A DNA stretch of 64,000 nucleotides from contig JACKID010000004.1 in NCBI GenBank assembly GCA_020638675.1, positions 124,001 to 188,000 of the forward strand, read 5' to 3'. Shown here one piece after another: positions 25,541 through 34,290 of this stretch. The notes beneath the pieces are model-generated. The model was given only the letters and a program-made list of their open reading frames with translations. It ran no database searches and was not told where the DNA came from. This DNA comes from Planctomycetota bacterium. Its GTDB lineage: Bacteria; Planctomycetota; UBA8742; UBA2392. A program made the position numbers and the translations under genes. How positions within the stretch are numbered: position 1 is the stretch's first letter; every line of letters starts with the position of its first letter.

Positions 25541-26911
25541 ATGACCCGCCATGCCGCCCCACTCATGCTTCTCTTGATCGCCGCCTGCAGCTTCGCCGCT
25601 TCGTGCCAGGTGGACGCCCTGTCCGGCAAGCGCACGCTGAACCTGTACAGCTACGAAGACGAAAAGCGCATGGGCGACGAGTCGGTCCAGCCCATCCTCG
25701 CCGAGTTGGGCGGGCTCTACCCGGACAACGCCAGCCAGAACTACCTGAACGAAGTCGGGCAGAAGGTGGTCGCGGCCGGGCGAACACGCCTGCGCGGTGA
25801 AGCGGACTTCCCGGACTGGGAGTTCCAGTTCTATCTCGTCAACACCAGCATGATCAACGCGTTCGCGCTGCCGGGCGGGCACGTCTTCGTAACCCGCGGC
25901 ATATTGAACCGCCTCGACGACGAGGCCGAGCTGGCAGGCCTGCTGGGCCACGAGGTCGCCCACGTGTTCGCGCGCCACAGCGTCGAGCGCATGAGCAAGA
26001 TGACGCTGATGGTCATCCCGGTCGCGCTGCTGGCCAGCATGGAGGAAACCCAGGGCGTGGCCGTGGTTGGCATCATGGCGGTGCAGCTTCTGAGCCTGAG
26101 CTACAGCCGCGGCGACGAAGAGGAATCCGACCACTTCGGGATGCGCTTCGCCGCCCGCGCGGGCTACGAGCCCAACGGCGTGATCGGCGTGATGCAGATG
26201 CTGAATGACTACACGCAGGAGAACGGCGGCGGCCAGCCCGAGTTCCTGTCCACCCACCCGGACCCGGGCAACCGCGTGGAGTACCTGAACGAGCAACTGA
26301 AGAAGGAATACAAGGACTACAAGCCGGAGAACTACACCCGCAACGCGGCGGGCTTCACCACAGCGATGGTGGACATCCGCAACGCGCAGCCGGCCTACGA
26401 CCTTGCCGACAAGGGCGACGCCGAAATGGCCGAGGCGTTCAAGCTGTTCGAAAGCGGCGGCCAGCCGGCGGCCACGCCCAAGTACCGCAGCGCGCTGAGC
26501 TACTACCTGCAGGCGACTGCGCGCGTGCCGGACCACGCCATCCTGCACGTCAACGCGGCGCAGGCGCACTACTACCTTGAGGACTACGACGCGGCCGAAG
26601 CCGAGATCAAGAACGCCCTGCAACTCGAGAGCGGCACCTTCTGGCCGAACTTCATGGGCGGGCTGATTGCCATCCAGCGCGACGACAACGCGGTCGCGCA
26701 GCAGAGACTGCAGAACGCGCTGCAACTGATCCCGGGCTCGCCGGTGGGTCTGTTCTATCTCGCGGTCGCGTTCGAGCGTCAGGGCGACAAGCCCGGCGCC
26801 GTCGAGAACTACCACGCCAGCTACGACGCGCTGGGCGGCGAAGGCGACCTCGCTGAGCGCGCCCGCCAGAAGCTGATCGAGCTCGGCGAGCCCGACCCCA
26901 AGGCAAAGTAA
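25541..26911 (+). CDS. M48-family zinc metalloprotease with TPR tail (BepA-like lipoprotein)
   Basis: Periplasmic protease of 456 residues resembling BepA/YfgC, which clears or helps fold outer-membrane proteins. The signal region LLLIAACSFAASC has two possible lipobox Cys. The catalytic HEVAH lies near residue 137, within LLGHEVAHVFARHSVERMSK, and the third zinc ligand is the Glu of EEESDHFGMRFA near 195. PGGHVFVTRGIL and STHPDPGNRVEYL are also typical. The C-terminal 150 residues are TPR repeats (SALSYYLQATARVPDHAILH, DYDAAEAEIKNALQLESGTF). GGAG sits 8 nt before the ATG. It stands alone on the plus strand. Confidence 0.92.
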   Translation: MTRHAAPLMLLLIAACSFAASCQVDALSGKRTLNLYSYEDEKRMGDESVQPILAELGGLYPDNASQNYLNEVGQKVVAAGRTRLRGEADFPDWEFQFYLVNTSMINAFALPGGHVFVTRGILNRLDDEAELAGLLGHEVAHVFARHSVERMSKMTLMVIPVALLASMEETQGVAVVGIMAVQLLSLSYSRGDEEESDHFGMRFAARAGYEPNGVIGVMQMLNDYTQENGGGQPEFLSTHPDPGNRVEYLNEQLKKEYKDYKPENYTRNAAGFTTAMVDIRNAQPAYDLADKGDAEMAEAFKLFESGGQPAATPKYRSALSYYLQATARVPDHAILHVNAAQAHYYLEDYDAAEAEIKNALQLESGTFWPNFMGGLIAIQRDDNAVAQQRLQNALQLIPGSPVGLFYLAVAFERQGDKPGAVENYHASYDALGGEGDLAERARQKLIELGEPDPKAK

Positions 26912-27210
26912 CTTTCGATGGCGTCCCGCAGGGGCAGCCTCAGGTAGCCGGGCGCGGAAGCGCCCGGTGATTGTGGCAGATGCGTGTGCGCCCGCAGGGC
27001 CGCCGAACCCGCCCGAGACGGCCCTGCGGGCGTAAGGGGTCTATGCCTGCGAGACCCGGGGGCTCACGCCCCCGGCTACCAAGGAGGGCCCTTCGGGCCG
27101 GACGAACGCGAACTGGCTTCATGGGCGCCGGTGTCCGCGCCACGGAATGAACGGGGCCGGCGCTGTGCGCCGGCCCAATCCAAAATCCAGAATCGGCAAT
27201 CCAAGATGGG
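26912..27210. repeat. Repeat-filled intergenic region
   Basis: No gene. Contains CCGGGCGC-GGAA-GCGCCCGG, CGCCCGCAGGGCCGCCGA, CCGGGGGCTCACGCCCCCGG and GGAGGGCCCTTCGGGCC, the same word set as 15640-15900. It ends with the AATCCAAAATCCAGAATC type word at 27178-27206, a different dispersed family. It starts just after the M48 protease stop. Confidence 0.75.
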
Positions 27211-30200
27211 CTAGAAGCCTTCTTCCTCTTCTTCCTTGGCGCCGTCGAGTTCTTCCTCGATGGTCTTGATGCGCGAGTTGTTCGGGTCCAGTGCCTTGGC
27301 TTCCTCAAGCGCCTTGCGGCACTTGTCGTCTTCTTCGGCCTGCAGCCATGTCGCCGCGATGTCGCACAGCGCGTCCACTTCCGCCTGCAGCGCCTCCTCG
27401 GGCGTGGCGCCGGTTGCGAGCCTGCGCACGAACTCGAAGCTGTCCACCGCGCCCTGCCAGTCCTTCAGCTTGCGCAGCGCGTAACCGCGGTAGTGGTGCA
27501 CCTTGGCGCTGAGAGGCGCGACGTTCACGGCCTGCAGCGCCATGTCGGCCATCTTTTCCCAGTTGCGCCCGGGGTCGTAGACGTTCTCGATCAGCCACAT
27601 GCGCACGTTCAGGTTGTTCTCGTCCACGCTGACCCACTTCTCGGCCGCCTTGATGGCGTTCTCGTTGTCGCGTGTCTGCTGGTAGATCTGGTACATGTAG
27701 GCGTACGGCTGCGCGCTTTCGGGGAAGGCACGCTGCGCCTCCTTCAGCCAGTGCAGGGTCATGTCGACGTTGCGGTCCTGCTGGGCGAACTGCGCCATCA
27801 TCAGGTACGTCTGGTAGTCCTCCAGCCCTCGGGCGATGGCGGTCTCGATCGCCTCGCGCATCTTCTTGGTGCGGTCGGCGCGGGGCAGGTCTTCATCGTT
27901 GCGCGCCAGCATGGCCACGCAGTACCAGTAGGTCGCGCCCCGCACGCCCATCACTGAGTCCGCACCCGCCTTGCGGGCCAGCCCCAGGAAGGTCTCGGCG
28001 TCAAAGCGCGAGCCCTGCTGCGTGTAGGCGAGCGCCAGCTGCACCAGGTCATCGGTGGTGGCCTCGCCGTCCTCATATTTGAAATACAGCTCGTCAGTGC
28101 GGCCCGGGCTGATCAGCGGAATCATCTTCAGGTGCGCGATGCGCTCATTGGCCACGTAGTCGCGGAACTGCTTGTCGAAGTCCTCGGGCTCCATGTTCAG
28201 GCAGGCGCGGAAGACTTCCTCGGGCGTCTTCTTGGCGCCGAACATCTCGATCATGCTGCGGATCTTGTTGAGCCCGCCGAGCTTCTTGTCGATGAACTCC
28301 ATCATCACGTTGCCGAGGTAGTAGGCGAACAGCACCTTGCTGCCGTCGTGGAACCACTCGTTGAACTTCTTCACGGACGGGATGTCGTCCTGGTGGTAGT
28401 GCATGAAAAGCTGGTCTTCCATGTGCCGCTCCCACTCGGGGCGGGTGCGCTTTTCTTCGTACACGCTGCAGCCTTCCGCCAGCCAGCGCGGGATCTGCCC
28501 GTTGCTGATCTGCAACTGCCAGACGTGGTCCATCTCGTGGCGCAGGGTGCTGGCCCAGTTGTAGCTGCCGGGCGGGCGCGCACTGGGTGAGTCCAGCGTC
28601 ACCAGGTGGCCGAAACACGCGCCAAGCGCGGGCAGTCCGGTGATGCCGACCGTGCGCACTTCAAAGTCTTCGTGCCGGTTGAAGGACTCAATCGTGATCG
28701 GTGTCTGTGGCTTGAAGTCGTACTTCTTCTCGAGCTCTTCCCAGATGTCGTTCAGGTGCTGCAGGTACAGGTCCACCATGATCGGCGCTTCGGACTTGTG
28801 CACCAGCAGGTTCCAGCGCCCGTCTTCGGTCTTCACGCGCTCGAAGTTCTTGAAGCTGTCGAGCAGCGTGAGGAAGTTGACGGTCTGCAGGTTGTTGCGG
28901 ATCGGGTCCTTGTCGAGCGCGATCTCGAGCGACTTCTGCCCAAGCTCATCGTCGCCGTAGTTCATCGCCGCCATGCCCTGGCCCTTGTAGGCGGTCCAGT
29001 GCTCGGGGTTGCATTCCAGCGCCTTCTTGTACAGCGGCAGGGCTTCCGTGTACCGGAAGCGATCGCTGAGCCCGTCGGCAACGATCTCATAGAAGCGCGC
29101 CGGCTTGGGGTTCACGGCGAGCATTGCCTGCTCGGCCTCGTTCCACAGGTCCTTCAGCCCCAGCGTCGCCGCGTGCAGCGCCTTTGCGCCCAGTGCTTCT
29201 TCGTTGCCCGGGTTGACCTTGAGCGCGCGCTCATAGTCCTTGCGGCCCAGGTCGTACTGGTCCGTGCCTATGAACTTGGCCGCGCGGAACGAGAGGATCT
29301 CCGGGCTGTCCGGGTTCAGCTTGACCGCCTCGTCAAGCTCTTTGAAGCCGGCCGTGCTGCGCCAGCGGAAGAAGTAGATCTGCGCCATGCGCAGGTGCAT
29401 CAGGGATGAGCCGCTGTTGTGCTTCAGGAACGGGCCGGCGTAGTTGACGTGGGCGCTGGAGTCGTGGTTCTGCTCGAGGTACAGCTGCGCCATCCAGAGG
29501 TTGGTGCGTTCGTGGTAGTTGTCCGCGACCAGCGCGTTGCCCCAGCATTCGTTCGCGTCATGCAGGCGGTTCAGCCAGTAGTAGGACTCGCCCGCGCTGC
29601 ACCATTCGTCTGCCAGCACCGGCTGGCGGCCCTTGGACTTGTCGATCTGCATCGCGCCGCCGCGCTCTTTCAGCACGACCGCGCGCACCTTGTTGTATTC
29701 GGCCTTGGCCTCTTCATAGAGACCCTTGGTGCGCAGCACGTTGCCCTTCAGCAGGTAGCCGTCGACGGCCGACACGGACGTCTCCGAGGCGATCAGCTTG
29801 TCGGCCAGCGTCTCTACAGCCGTGAGGTCCCCCACGATCAGTTGCAGGCGCGCGAGGCGTATCAGGGTGACGTCTTCGATCTTGTCGGACTGCTCGATGC
29901 ACTTGCTGAGCGTGCTGACGCCCAGCTTGTAGTCGCCGGTCTGGGCGTAGGTTTCGGCAAGACCGCGCGCGGCGGCCTGGTTGGCCGGGTCCTCCTTCAG
30001 CACCTTCTTGAAGCCCAGCTTGGCGGACTTGTACTGGCCTTTGTCGAGCGCCAGCTCAGCATCCGGCAGCCCGGCGTCCTCTTCCTCATCCACCTCGGCA
30101 AGAAGTTGCGCCCGGGCCAGGGCGCGCTGGCCGCTGTCAGCCACCCGCAGCACGGGGCTGGCCAAAGCGAGGGGAGAAAAGGCCGCAACCAGCAGCCCGG

Positions 30201-30216
30201 CAAGAAGATAGCGCAT
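27211..30216 (-). CDS. Large exported TPR protein with HExxH (peptidase MA-like) domain
   Basis: A 1001-residue protein with a signal peptide (MRYLLAGLLVAAFSPLALAS). The first half holds many TPR units (DKGQYKSAKLGFKKVLKEDP, ALGAKALHAATLGLKDLWNE). Near residue 558 it has LRHEMDHVWQLQ followed by IPRWLAEGCSVYEE, the HExxH...E pattern of DUF1570/peptidase MA-like gluzincins. More TPRs follow (EKWVSVDENNLNVRMWLIEN, HHYRGYALRKLKDWQGAVDS) and an acidic tail. The start at 30216 is chosen for the signal peptide, with GGAG about 9 nt upstream. It may be a periplasmic protease with a large protein-binding scaffold. The zinc-ribbon protein at 2454 shares the HExxH...E domain type. Confidence 0.8.
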   Translation of the reverse strand: MRYLLAGLLVAAFSPLALASPVLRVADSGQRALARAQLLAEVDEEEDAGLPDAELALDKGQYKSAKLGFKKVLKEDPANQAAARGLAETYAQTGDYKLGVSTLSKCIEQSDKIEDVTLIRLARLQLIVGDLTAVETLADKLIASETSVSAVDGYLLKGNVLRTKGLYEEAKAEYNKVRAVVLKERGGAMQIDKSKGRQPVLADEWCSAGESYYWLNRLHDANECWGNALVADNYHERTNLWMAQLYLEQNHDSSAHVNYAGPFLKHNSGSSLMHLRMAQIYFFRWRSTAGFKELDEAVKLNPDSPEILSFRAAKFIGTDQYDLGRKDYERALKVNPGNEEALGAKALHAATLGLKDLWNEAEQAMLAVNPKPARFYEIVADGLSDRFRYTEALPLYKKALECNPEHWTAYKGQGMAAMNYGDDELGQKSLEIALDKDPIRNNLQTVNFLTLLDSFKNFERVKTEDGRWNLLVHKSEAPIMVDLYLQHLNDIWEELEKKYDFKPQTPITIESFNRHEDFEVRTVGITGLPALGACFGHLVTLDSPSARPPGSYNWASTLRHEMDHVWQLQISNGQIPRWLAEGCSVYEEKRTRPEWERHMEDQLFMHYHQDDIPSVKKFNEWFHDGSKVLFAYYLGNVMMEFIDKKLGGLNKIRSMIEMFGAKKTPEEVFRACLNMEPEDFDKQFRDYVANERIAHLKMIPLISPGRTDELYFKYEDGEATTDDLVQLALAYTQQGSRFDAETFLGLARKAGADSVMGVRGATYWYCVAMLARNDEDLPRADRTKKMREAIETAIARGLEDYQTYLMMAQFAQQDRNVDMTLHWLKEAQRAFPESAQPYAYMYQIYQQTRDNENAIKAAEKWVSVDENNLNVRMWLIENVYDPGRNWEKMADMALQAVNVAPLSAKVHHYRGYALRKLKDWQGAVDSFEFVRRLATGATPEEALQAEVDALCDIAATWLQAEEDDKCRKALEEAKALDPNNSRIKTIEEELDGAKEEEEEGF

Positions 30217-30236
30217 GACAGTCTCCAAAGGCTCCA

Positions 30237-30265
30237 AAGGCGCTTTGCAGCGCCTTCCTTATAAT
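30237..30265. promoter_or_regulatory. Divergent promoter with overlapping hairpin
   Basis: Contains TATAAT (30260-30265 plus; also reads as TATTAT on the minus strand a few bases on) beside an 8-bp inverted repeat AAGGCGCT-TTGC-AGCGCCTT (30237-30256). It lies 21-50 bp upstream of the minus-strand TPR gene, so the inverted repeat would be in its leader or act as an operator. Confidence 0.4.
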
Positions 30266-30372
30266 ACGGTTAGAGCGTCAAAACCGTTCACGAAAACGTA
30301 GTCTGGGCCGATCCTGCAACTTGAGTCGCCTTCGTCGCAACAAACAGTGTCCGAAGTCCACAGGGGGATGCC

Positions 30373-32787
30373 ATGCGTTCGACGCTTCTCGCCGCCGTCG
30401 CGCTGCTGCTTTGCGTCGGCCCGCTGACCCACGTTGCCGTCACGGCCGAGGACGCCGTCTTCGTCAACAAGGAGTACGGGTTCCAGATCGACCGCCCCCA
30501 GGGCTGGACCTTCAGCGAGCCCAGCCCGCCCGAGACCACCAGCTACGCCATGAAGCTGGCCAAGGTGCAGGACAAGAAGGAAACCAGCATCACGGTCTAC
30601 GTGGTTCCTCGCAACGAGAAGATCAGCAATTCCCGCGAAGCCTCCGACGCGGCCGAGGCGAACTGGAAACAGAACGACAAGCTGTCCAACATCACGCGCG
30701 GCAAGGGCAAGCTGGCCGGCGAAGAGGCCCACTTCCTCAAGGGCGCCTACGACGCGGGGATGCGCTACACCATCCGCCAGCACTTTCTCGTGGCTGAAGA
30801 CTTCGTCTACATCCTGCAATCCCTCGCCCCGGAGAAGGAATTCGCAGCGGCCGACAAAGAGCTGACGCCGCTGCTGGAGAGCTTTGACTTCGTGCCGGTG
30901 GACAAGGACGCCGAGCGCCTGCGCGAAATCGCCGGGCACTGCGGCAGCGAGGTGAATTTCGCCACCAACTGGCCCGAGGCATCCCGCCGCGCCAGGGAAG
31001 AGAACAAGCTGGTACTGGTAGTCTTCGAGGTCTACCGCGGGCTGCTGACCTCACGCTTCACGCTGACGACGGTGTTCATGCACCCGGACGTGGTGGAGTT
31101 GGTCAACGAGCGCTTCGTGCCGATCTTCTGGGCCCCCGGCATGAACGCCCCATTCGAGGACCCGAAGGTGTTCGGGCTGGGGCCTGTCACGTTCGGCAGC
31201 GGGCTGATGGTCGCGACGCCCGACGGGCGGATCGTCGCGCAAGCCGTCACGGGCCACCCGTTCCACGTCTACGACATCTGCCGCGAGGCGCTGAAGCAGC
31301 ACTCCGATTCCAAGCCCGCCAGCCCGAACGACCCACTGGAGCGCATGCGCCGCGGCGAGCTGGAAGCCGCGGAAGAGCTGCTCGCGTCCGCGGAGAGCGG
31401 CCTGGAATGGAAGGTCCGCGCAGAGCTGCTGCGCAGGCTCCGCCGAGGCGACGACGCGCTGAGCGCGCTCGATGCCGCTGAAAAGAACGGCGCGCAGAAC
31501 ACCGATCTCATGAGGGCGCTGCTGTATCTCAACCTTGGTGAAAACGGCAAGGCCGCCAAACTGACGGCAAAGTCGAAAGACCCGGAAGGCATGTTCTACA
31601 ACTGCTGCGCGCGCGGCGCCGAGAAAGGCTACGCAGAGGTCGAGCAGGACCTGCGCAAGCTGGCGCTCGACCACCCCGAAAGCCGCTGGGGCTGGCTTGC
31701 GGCCTCCATCGTCGTGGAGGACCGCCTGCACGGCATGCTCGGCGTCTGGAAGTGGCCGAGTGCAGAGCAGTTCAAAGCATGGGACATGCCCGAGTACGCC
31801 CCGGGCGAGGACGCAACCGCCGCCCGCGACGATGCCATTGCGTTCCTGCTTGCGGCCCAGTCAGACGACGGGCGCTGGATCAACCCGCGCTCCGCTAACG
31901 GGCGCGTGTTTGACGTCGCGACGTCGGCCATCTGCGCGTCCAGCCTGCTCGCCCACCGCGACCGCGAGGGCGTGCAAGCCGCGTGCGAAAGGACGCTGGA
32001 GTACCTGCTGGCGCAGGAGCTGGTCGCCGATCCGACGGCGCTGTTCGATTACACGATCTGGGCGCAGATCTTCGCGCTGGACTACCTCGCCCGCTGCAAC
32101 GAGCTCGAGCTCGGCAACCGCCGCAAGAACAGCAAGGCGATGGAAGCCATCATCGCGGACATGAAGAAGCAGCAGTACCCCAGCGGCGGCTGGGGCTACT
32201 TCCACCACGAGTCGAGCCCCGACAACAGCATCGGCTTCGTCACCGCACCCGCGCTTCTTGCCCTCAAGCGCGCCGACCAGGCCGGGGCGAAGGTGCCGTC
32301 CAGCATGCTCGTGCGCGCGGCCGACGCGCTGGAATACCTGCAGAGTCCCAACGGCAGCTACGGCTACATGTGGATGAGCGGCAAGGTGGACCCCGCCAAG
32401 GAGGCGGAGTCTTCACTGCGCAGCCCGCTGTACGCGCTGGCACTCAGGCGCGTGGCACGGCTGGACGCACAAGGTGTACGCAAGTCGCTGGACATCTACC
32501 TCAAGCATCGCGAACACGTGATTGCTGAGCGCGGCAAGAGCGTCTGCCACACCGGCGCGGAGGGCACGGCGCCCTACTACCTGCTTTTCGGCTATCGCTT
32601 TGCGGCCGAGGCCTTGGATGAACTCCCGGCCGAGCAGCGCTCACGCTACGCCGAGGCGCTGCGGCACGACGTGCTCCAGTTCCGCAAAGCCGACGGCAGT
32701 TTCTGCGACTACCTGAGCGTCGGGCGCGAATACGGCGCGGCCATGGCGCTGGCGACGCTCGACCAATTGATGCCTCAAGGGGAATGA
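30373..32787 (+). CDS. Exported thioredoxin-like / prenyltransferase-toroid fusion protein
   Basis: An 804-residue exported protein (signal MRSTLLAAVALLLCVGPLTH). Three parts are visible. Residues 30-180 resemble the PsbP/DUF1795-type fold (YGFQIDRPQGWTFSEPS). Residues 200-310 have a thioredoxin-like fold (WPEASRRAREENKLVLVVFE, VFMHPDVVELVNERFVPIFW, TPDGRIVAQAVTGH) but no CxxC; the site reads EVYRGLLTSR. Residues 470-790 form alpha/alpha-toroid repeats of the squalene-cyclase/prenyltransferase type (FLLAAQSDDGRWINPRSANG, YPSGGWGYFHHESSPDNSIG, YLQSPNGSYGYMWMSG). The toroid lacks an evident catalytic Asp motif, so a binding rather than cyclase role is likely. Confidence 0.78.
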   Translation: MRSTLLAAVALLLCVGPLTHVAVTAEDAVFVNKEYGFQIDRPQGWTFSEPSPPETTSYAMKLAKVQDKKETSITVYVVPRNEKISNSREASDAAEANWKQNDKLSNITRGKGKLAGEEAHFLKGAYDAGMRYTIRQHFLVAEDFVYILQSLAPEKEFAAADKELTPLLESFDFVPVDKDAERLREIAGHCGSEVNFATNWPEASRRAREENKLVLVVFEVYRGLLTSRFTLTTVFMHPDVVELVNERFVPIFWAPGMNAPFEDPKVFGLGPVTFGSGLMVATPDGRIVAQAVTGHPFHVYDICREALKQHSDSKPASPNDPLERMRRGELEAAEELLASAESGLEWKVRAELLRRLRRGDDALSALDAAEKNGAQNTDLMRALLYLNLGENGKAAKLTAKSKDPEGMFYNCCARGAEKGYAEVEQDLRKLALDHPESRWGWLAASIVVEDRLHGMLGVWKWPSAEQFKAWDMPEYAPGEDATAARDDAIAFLLAAQSDDGRWINPRSANGRVFDVATSAICASSLLAHRDREGVQAACERTLEYLLAQELVADPTALFDYTIWAQIFALDYLARCNELELGNRRKNSKAMEAIIADMKKQQYPSGGWGYFHHESSPDNSIGFVTAPALLALKRADQAGAKVPSSMLVRAADALEYLQSPNGSYGYMWMSGKVDPAKEAESSLRSPLYALALRRVARLDAQGVRKSLDIYLKHREHVIAERGKSVCHTGAEGTAPYYLLFGYRFAAEALDELPAEQRSRYAEALRHDVLQFRKADGSFCDYLSVGREYGAAMALATLDQLMPQGE

Positions 32788-32811
32788 CCCACGCGGGATT
32801 CCCCATAGAAT
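32784..32811 (+). promoter_or_regulatory. Promoter for a leaderless mRNA (TPR gene 1)
   Basis: ATGACC, 16-nt spacer, TAGAAT; the -10 hexamer ends 6 nt before the ATG at 32818, leaving no room for a ribosome-binding site. Confidence 0.5.
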
Positions 32812-32817
32812 CACGAC

Positions 32818-34242
32818 ATGCCGACCGGCGAACTCGCCTACCTCTTCCGCCACGCGCTGGTACGCGACGCGGCGTATATGCTTCAGCCGCCGTCGGCGCG
32901 CGCGGCGCTTCACGCGCATGCCATCCCGGCCATGGAAGCCGCAATGGGCGGACGCCCGCCGCAGCCGGAACTCGACGCATGGGGCGTGCCGGTGCGCTCG
33001 GACCACCCGCTGTATGCCCTGGCGACCGACCTGGCGGACCACGCGCGCCTGGCGCAGGAATCGGGCGGCGGCGACAGCGGGCTGCATGCCGCCCGGCTTC
33101 ACTACCTTCGACTGGCGGGCCTGCATGCGGAGAGGCACTTCCGCCCACTGGAGGCGCTTGAGGCCTGGCGCCAGCTTTCCGAGATCTGTGAGCCCGCGGC
33201 CGCCCCCGAAGTACTGCGACGCGCCGGCGAGGCGGCCCAGCTTGCGGAGTTGCGCGAAGAGACATACGAGCTGCTGGGTCGCGCCATCGAAGCCGCGCTG
33301 GAGCTCGGCGACCTCAAGAACGCGTCGCTCGCAATCACGCTGCGGGCAACCCGGCACCGCCACGACGGACAGAACACGGAGGCCAGGGCCGACTACGAGC
33401 GTGGACTTGCCATACGCCGCGAACTCGGCGACCGCGGCGGCCAATGCTCATCCCTGACCAACCTCGGCAGCTTTCTGTATGAGACGGGCAACACGCCCGA
33501 GGCCGAGAAAGCCTTCAACGAGGCGCTTGAGATCGCGCTCGAAACCGGCAACGAGCGCGCAGAGGCCGCCGCGCTGGGGGGCCTTGCCAACCTCCTCATC
33601 GACAGAGGCGAAGGGGCGAGCGCCGAAGAGCTCCTCAAGCGCTCGCTTGATCTCCATCGCCGGGTCGGGAATCGCCGCTTCGTGGCTGTCTCCTTGGCCG
33701 GGCTGGGGAACCTGTACCTGTTCGCGTCGCGCTACGCCGAGGCGGAGGCAACCTATCGCGACGCGATCGATATCTATCGCGAAACCGGCAATCGCCGCTT
33801 TGAGGGAGTGACTCTGGGAAACCTCGCCATGGTCTACGAAAGCACGGAGCGCCTGGAGGATGCCGAGCGCTGCGCTCTGGAGGCGCTGGCCATCCACCGC
33901 GAGCTGGAGAACCGGCGCGGAATCGGCGTCGCAACCGGCGCCCTGGCCAGGCTGGCGGCCGCCCGCGGCGACACGGACGCGGCGGAGCGCGGCTACACCG
34001 AGGCGCTGCGGCTTCACCGCGAAGTCGGCAACCGGCACTTCGAAGCCTACGTGCTGTGCGAGCACGGGCGGCTCCTGCTGAACATGGGCCGCACAGAGGA
34101 AGCGCGCCGGGAGTGGCTGCTTGGCGAGGCCATGCTGGTTGAGCTGGGCGACGAAAACACCCGCACAGACGTGCGCCGCAAGATGCATGAGGATTGCGCC
34201 CGGCTGGGTCTCGAGCCCTTTGATACAACACACGCAGAGTAG
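32818..34242 (+). CDS. TPR protein related to the tail of STAND/AAA signalling ATPases (copy 1)
   Basis: A 474-residue cytosolic protein. The N-terminus YLFRHALVRDAAYMLQPPSA followed by RAALHAHA matches the short helical segment that, in LuxR- or adenylate-cyclase-type STAND ATPases, joins the NTPase to its TPR array. No NTPase is present here. The remainder is TPR units of the Rapsyn/LGN type repeated about every 40 residues, with the recurrent phrase HREVGNRHFEA or YRETGNRRFEGVTLGNLAMV. The next gene is a paralogue of the same length and layout. The role is presumably protein-protein interaction; no partner is visible. Confidence 0.75.
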   Translation: MPTGELAYLFRHALVRDAAYMLQPPSARAALHAHAIPAMEAAMGGRPPQPELDAWGVPVRSDHPLYALATDLADHARLAQESGGGDSGLHAARLHYLRLAGLHAERHFRPLEALEAWRQLSEICEPAAAPEVLRRAGEAAQLAELREETYELLGRAIEAALELGDLKNASLAITLRATRHRHDGQNTEARADYERGLAIRRELGDRGGQCSSLTNLGSFLYETGNTPEAEKAFNEALEIALETGNERAEAAALGGLANLLIDRGEGASAEELLKRSLDLHRRVGNRRFVAVSLAGLGNLYLFASRYAEAEATYRDAIDIYRETGNRRFEGVTLGNLAMVYESTERLEDAERCALEALAIHRELENRRGIGVATGALARLAAARGDTDAAERGYTEALRLHREVGNRHFEAYVLCEHGRLLLNMGRTEEARREWLLGEAMLVELGDENTRTDVRRKMHEDCARLGLEPFDTTHAE

Positions 34243-34256
34243 CACTGCCTATCGGC

Positions 34257-34284
34257 GTGACGCGCCGGTCAGCGGGCGTACAAT
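34257..34284 (+). promoter_or_regulatory. Promoter for a leaderless mRNA (TPR gene 2)
   Basis: GTGACG, 16-nt spacer, TACAAT; then exactly 6 nt to the ATG at 34291. Same geometry as the paralogous gene upstream. Confidence 0.5.
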
Positions 34285-34290
34285 CCCGCC

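Noticed and set aside
25541..26911. Possible type VI secretion or B12 link for the M48 protease neighbourhood
   Set aside because: No supporting genes; the protein is a normal BepA-like protease.
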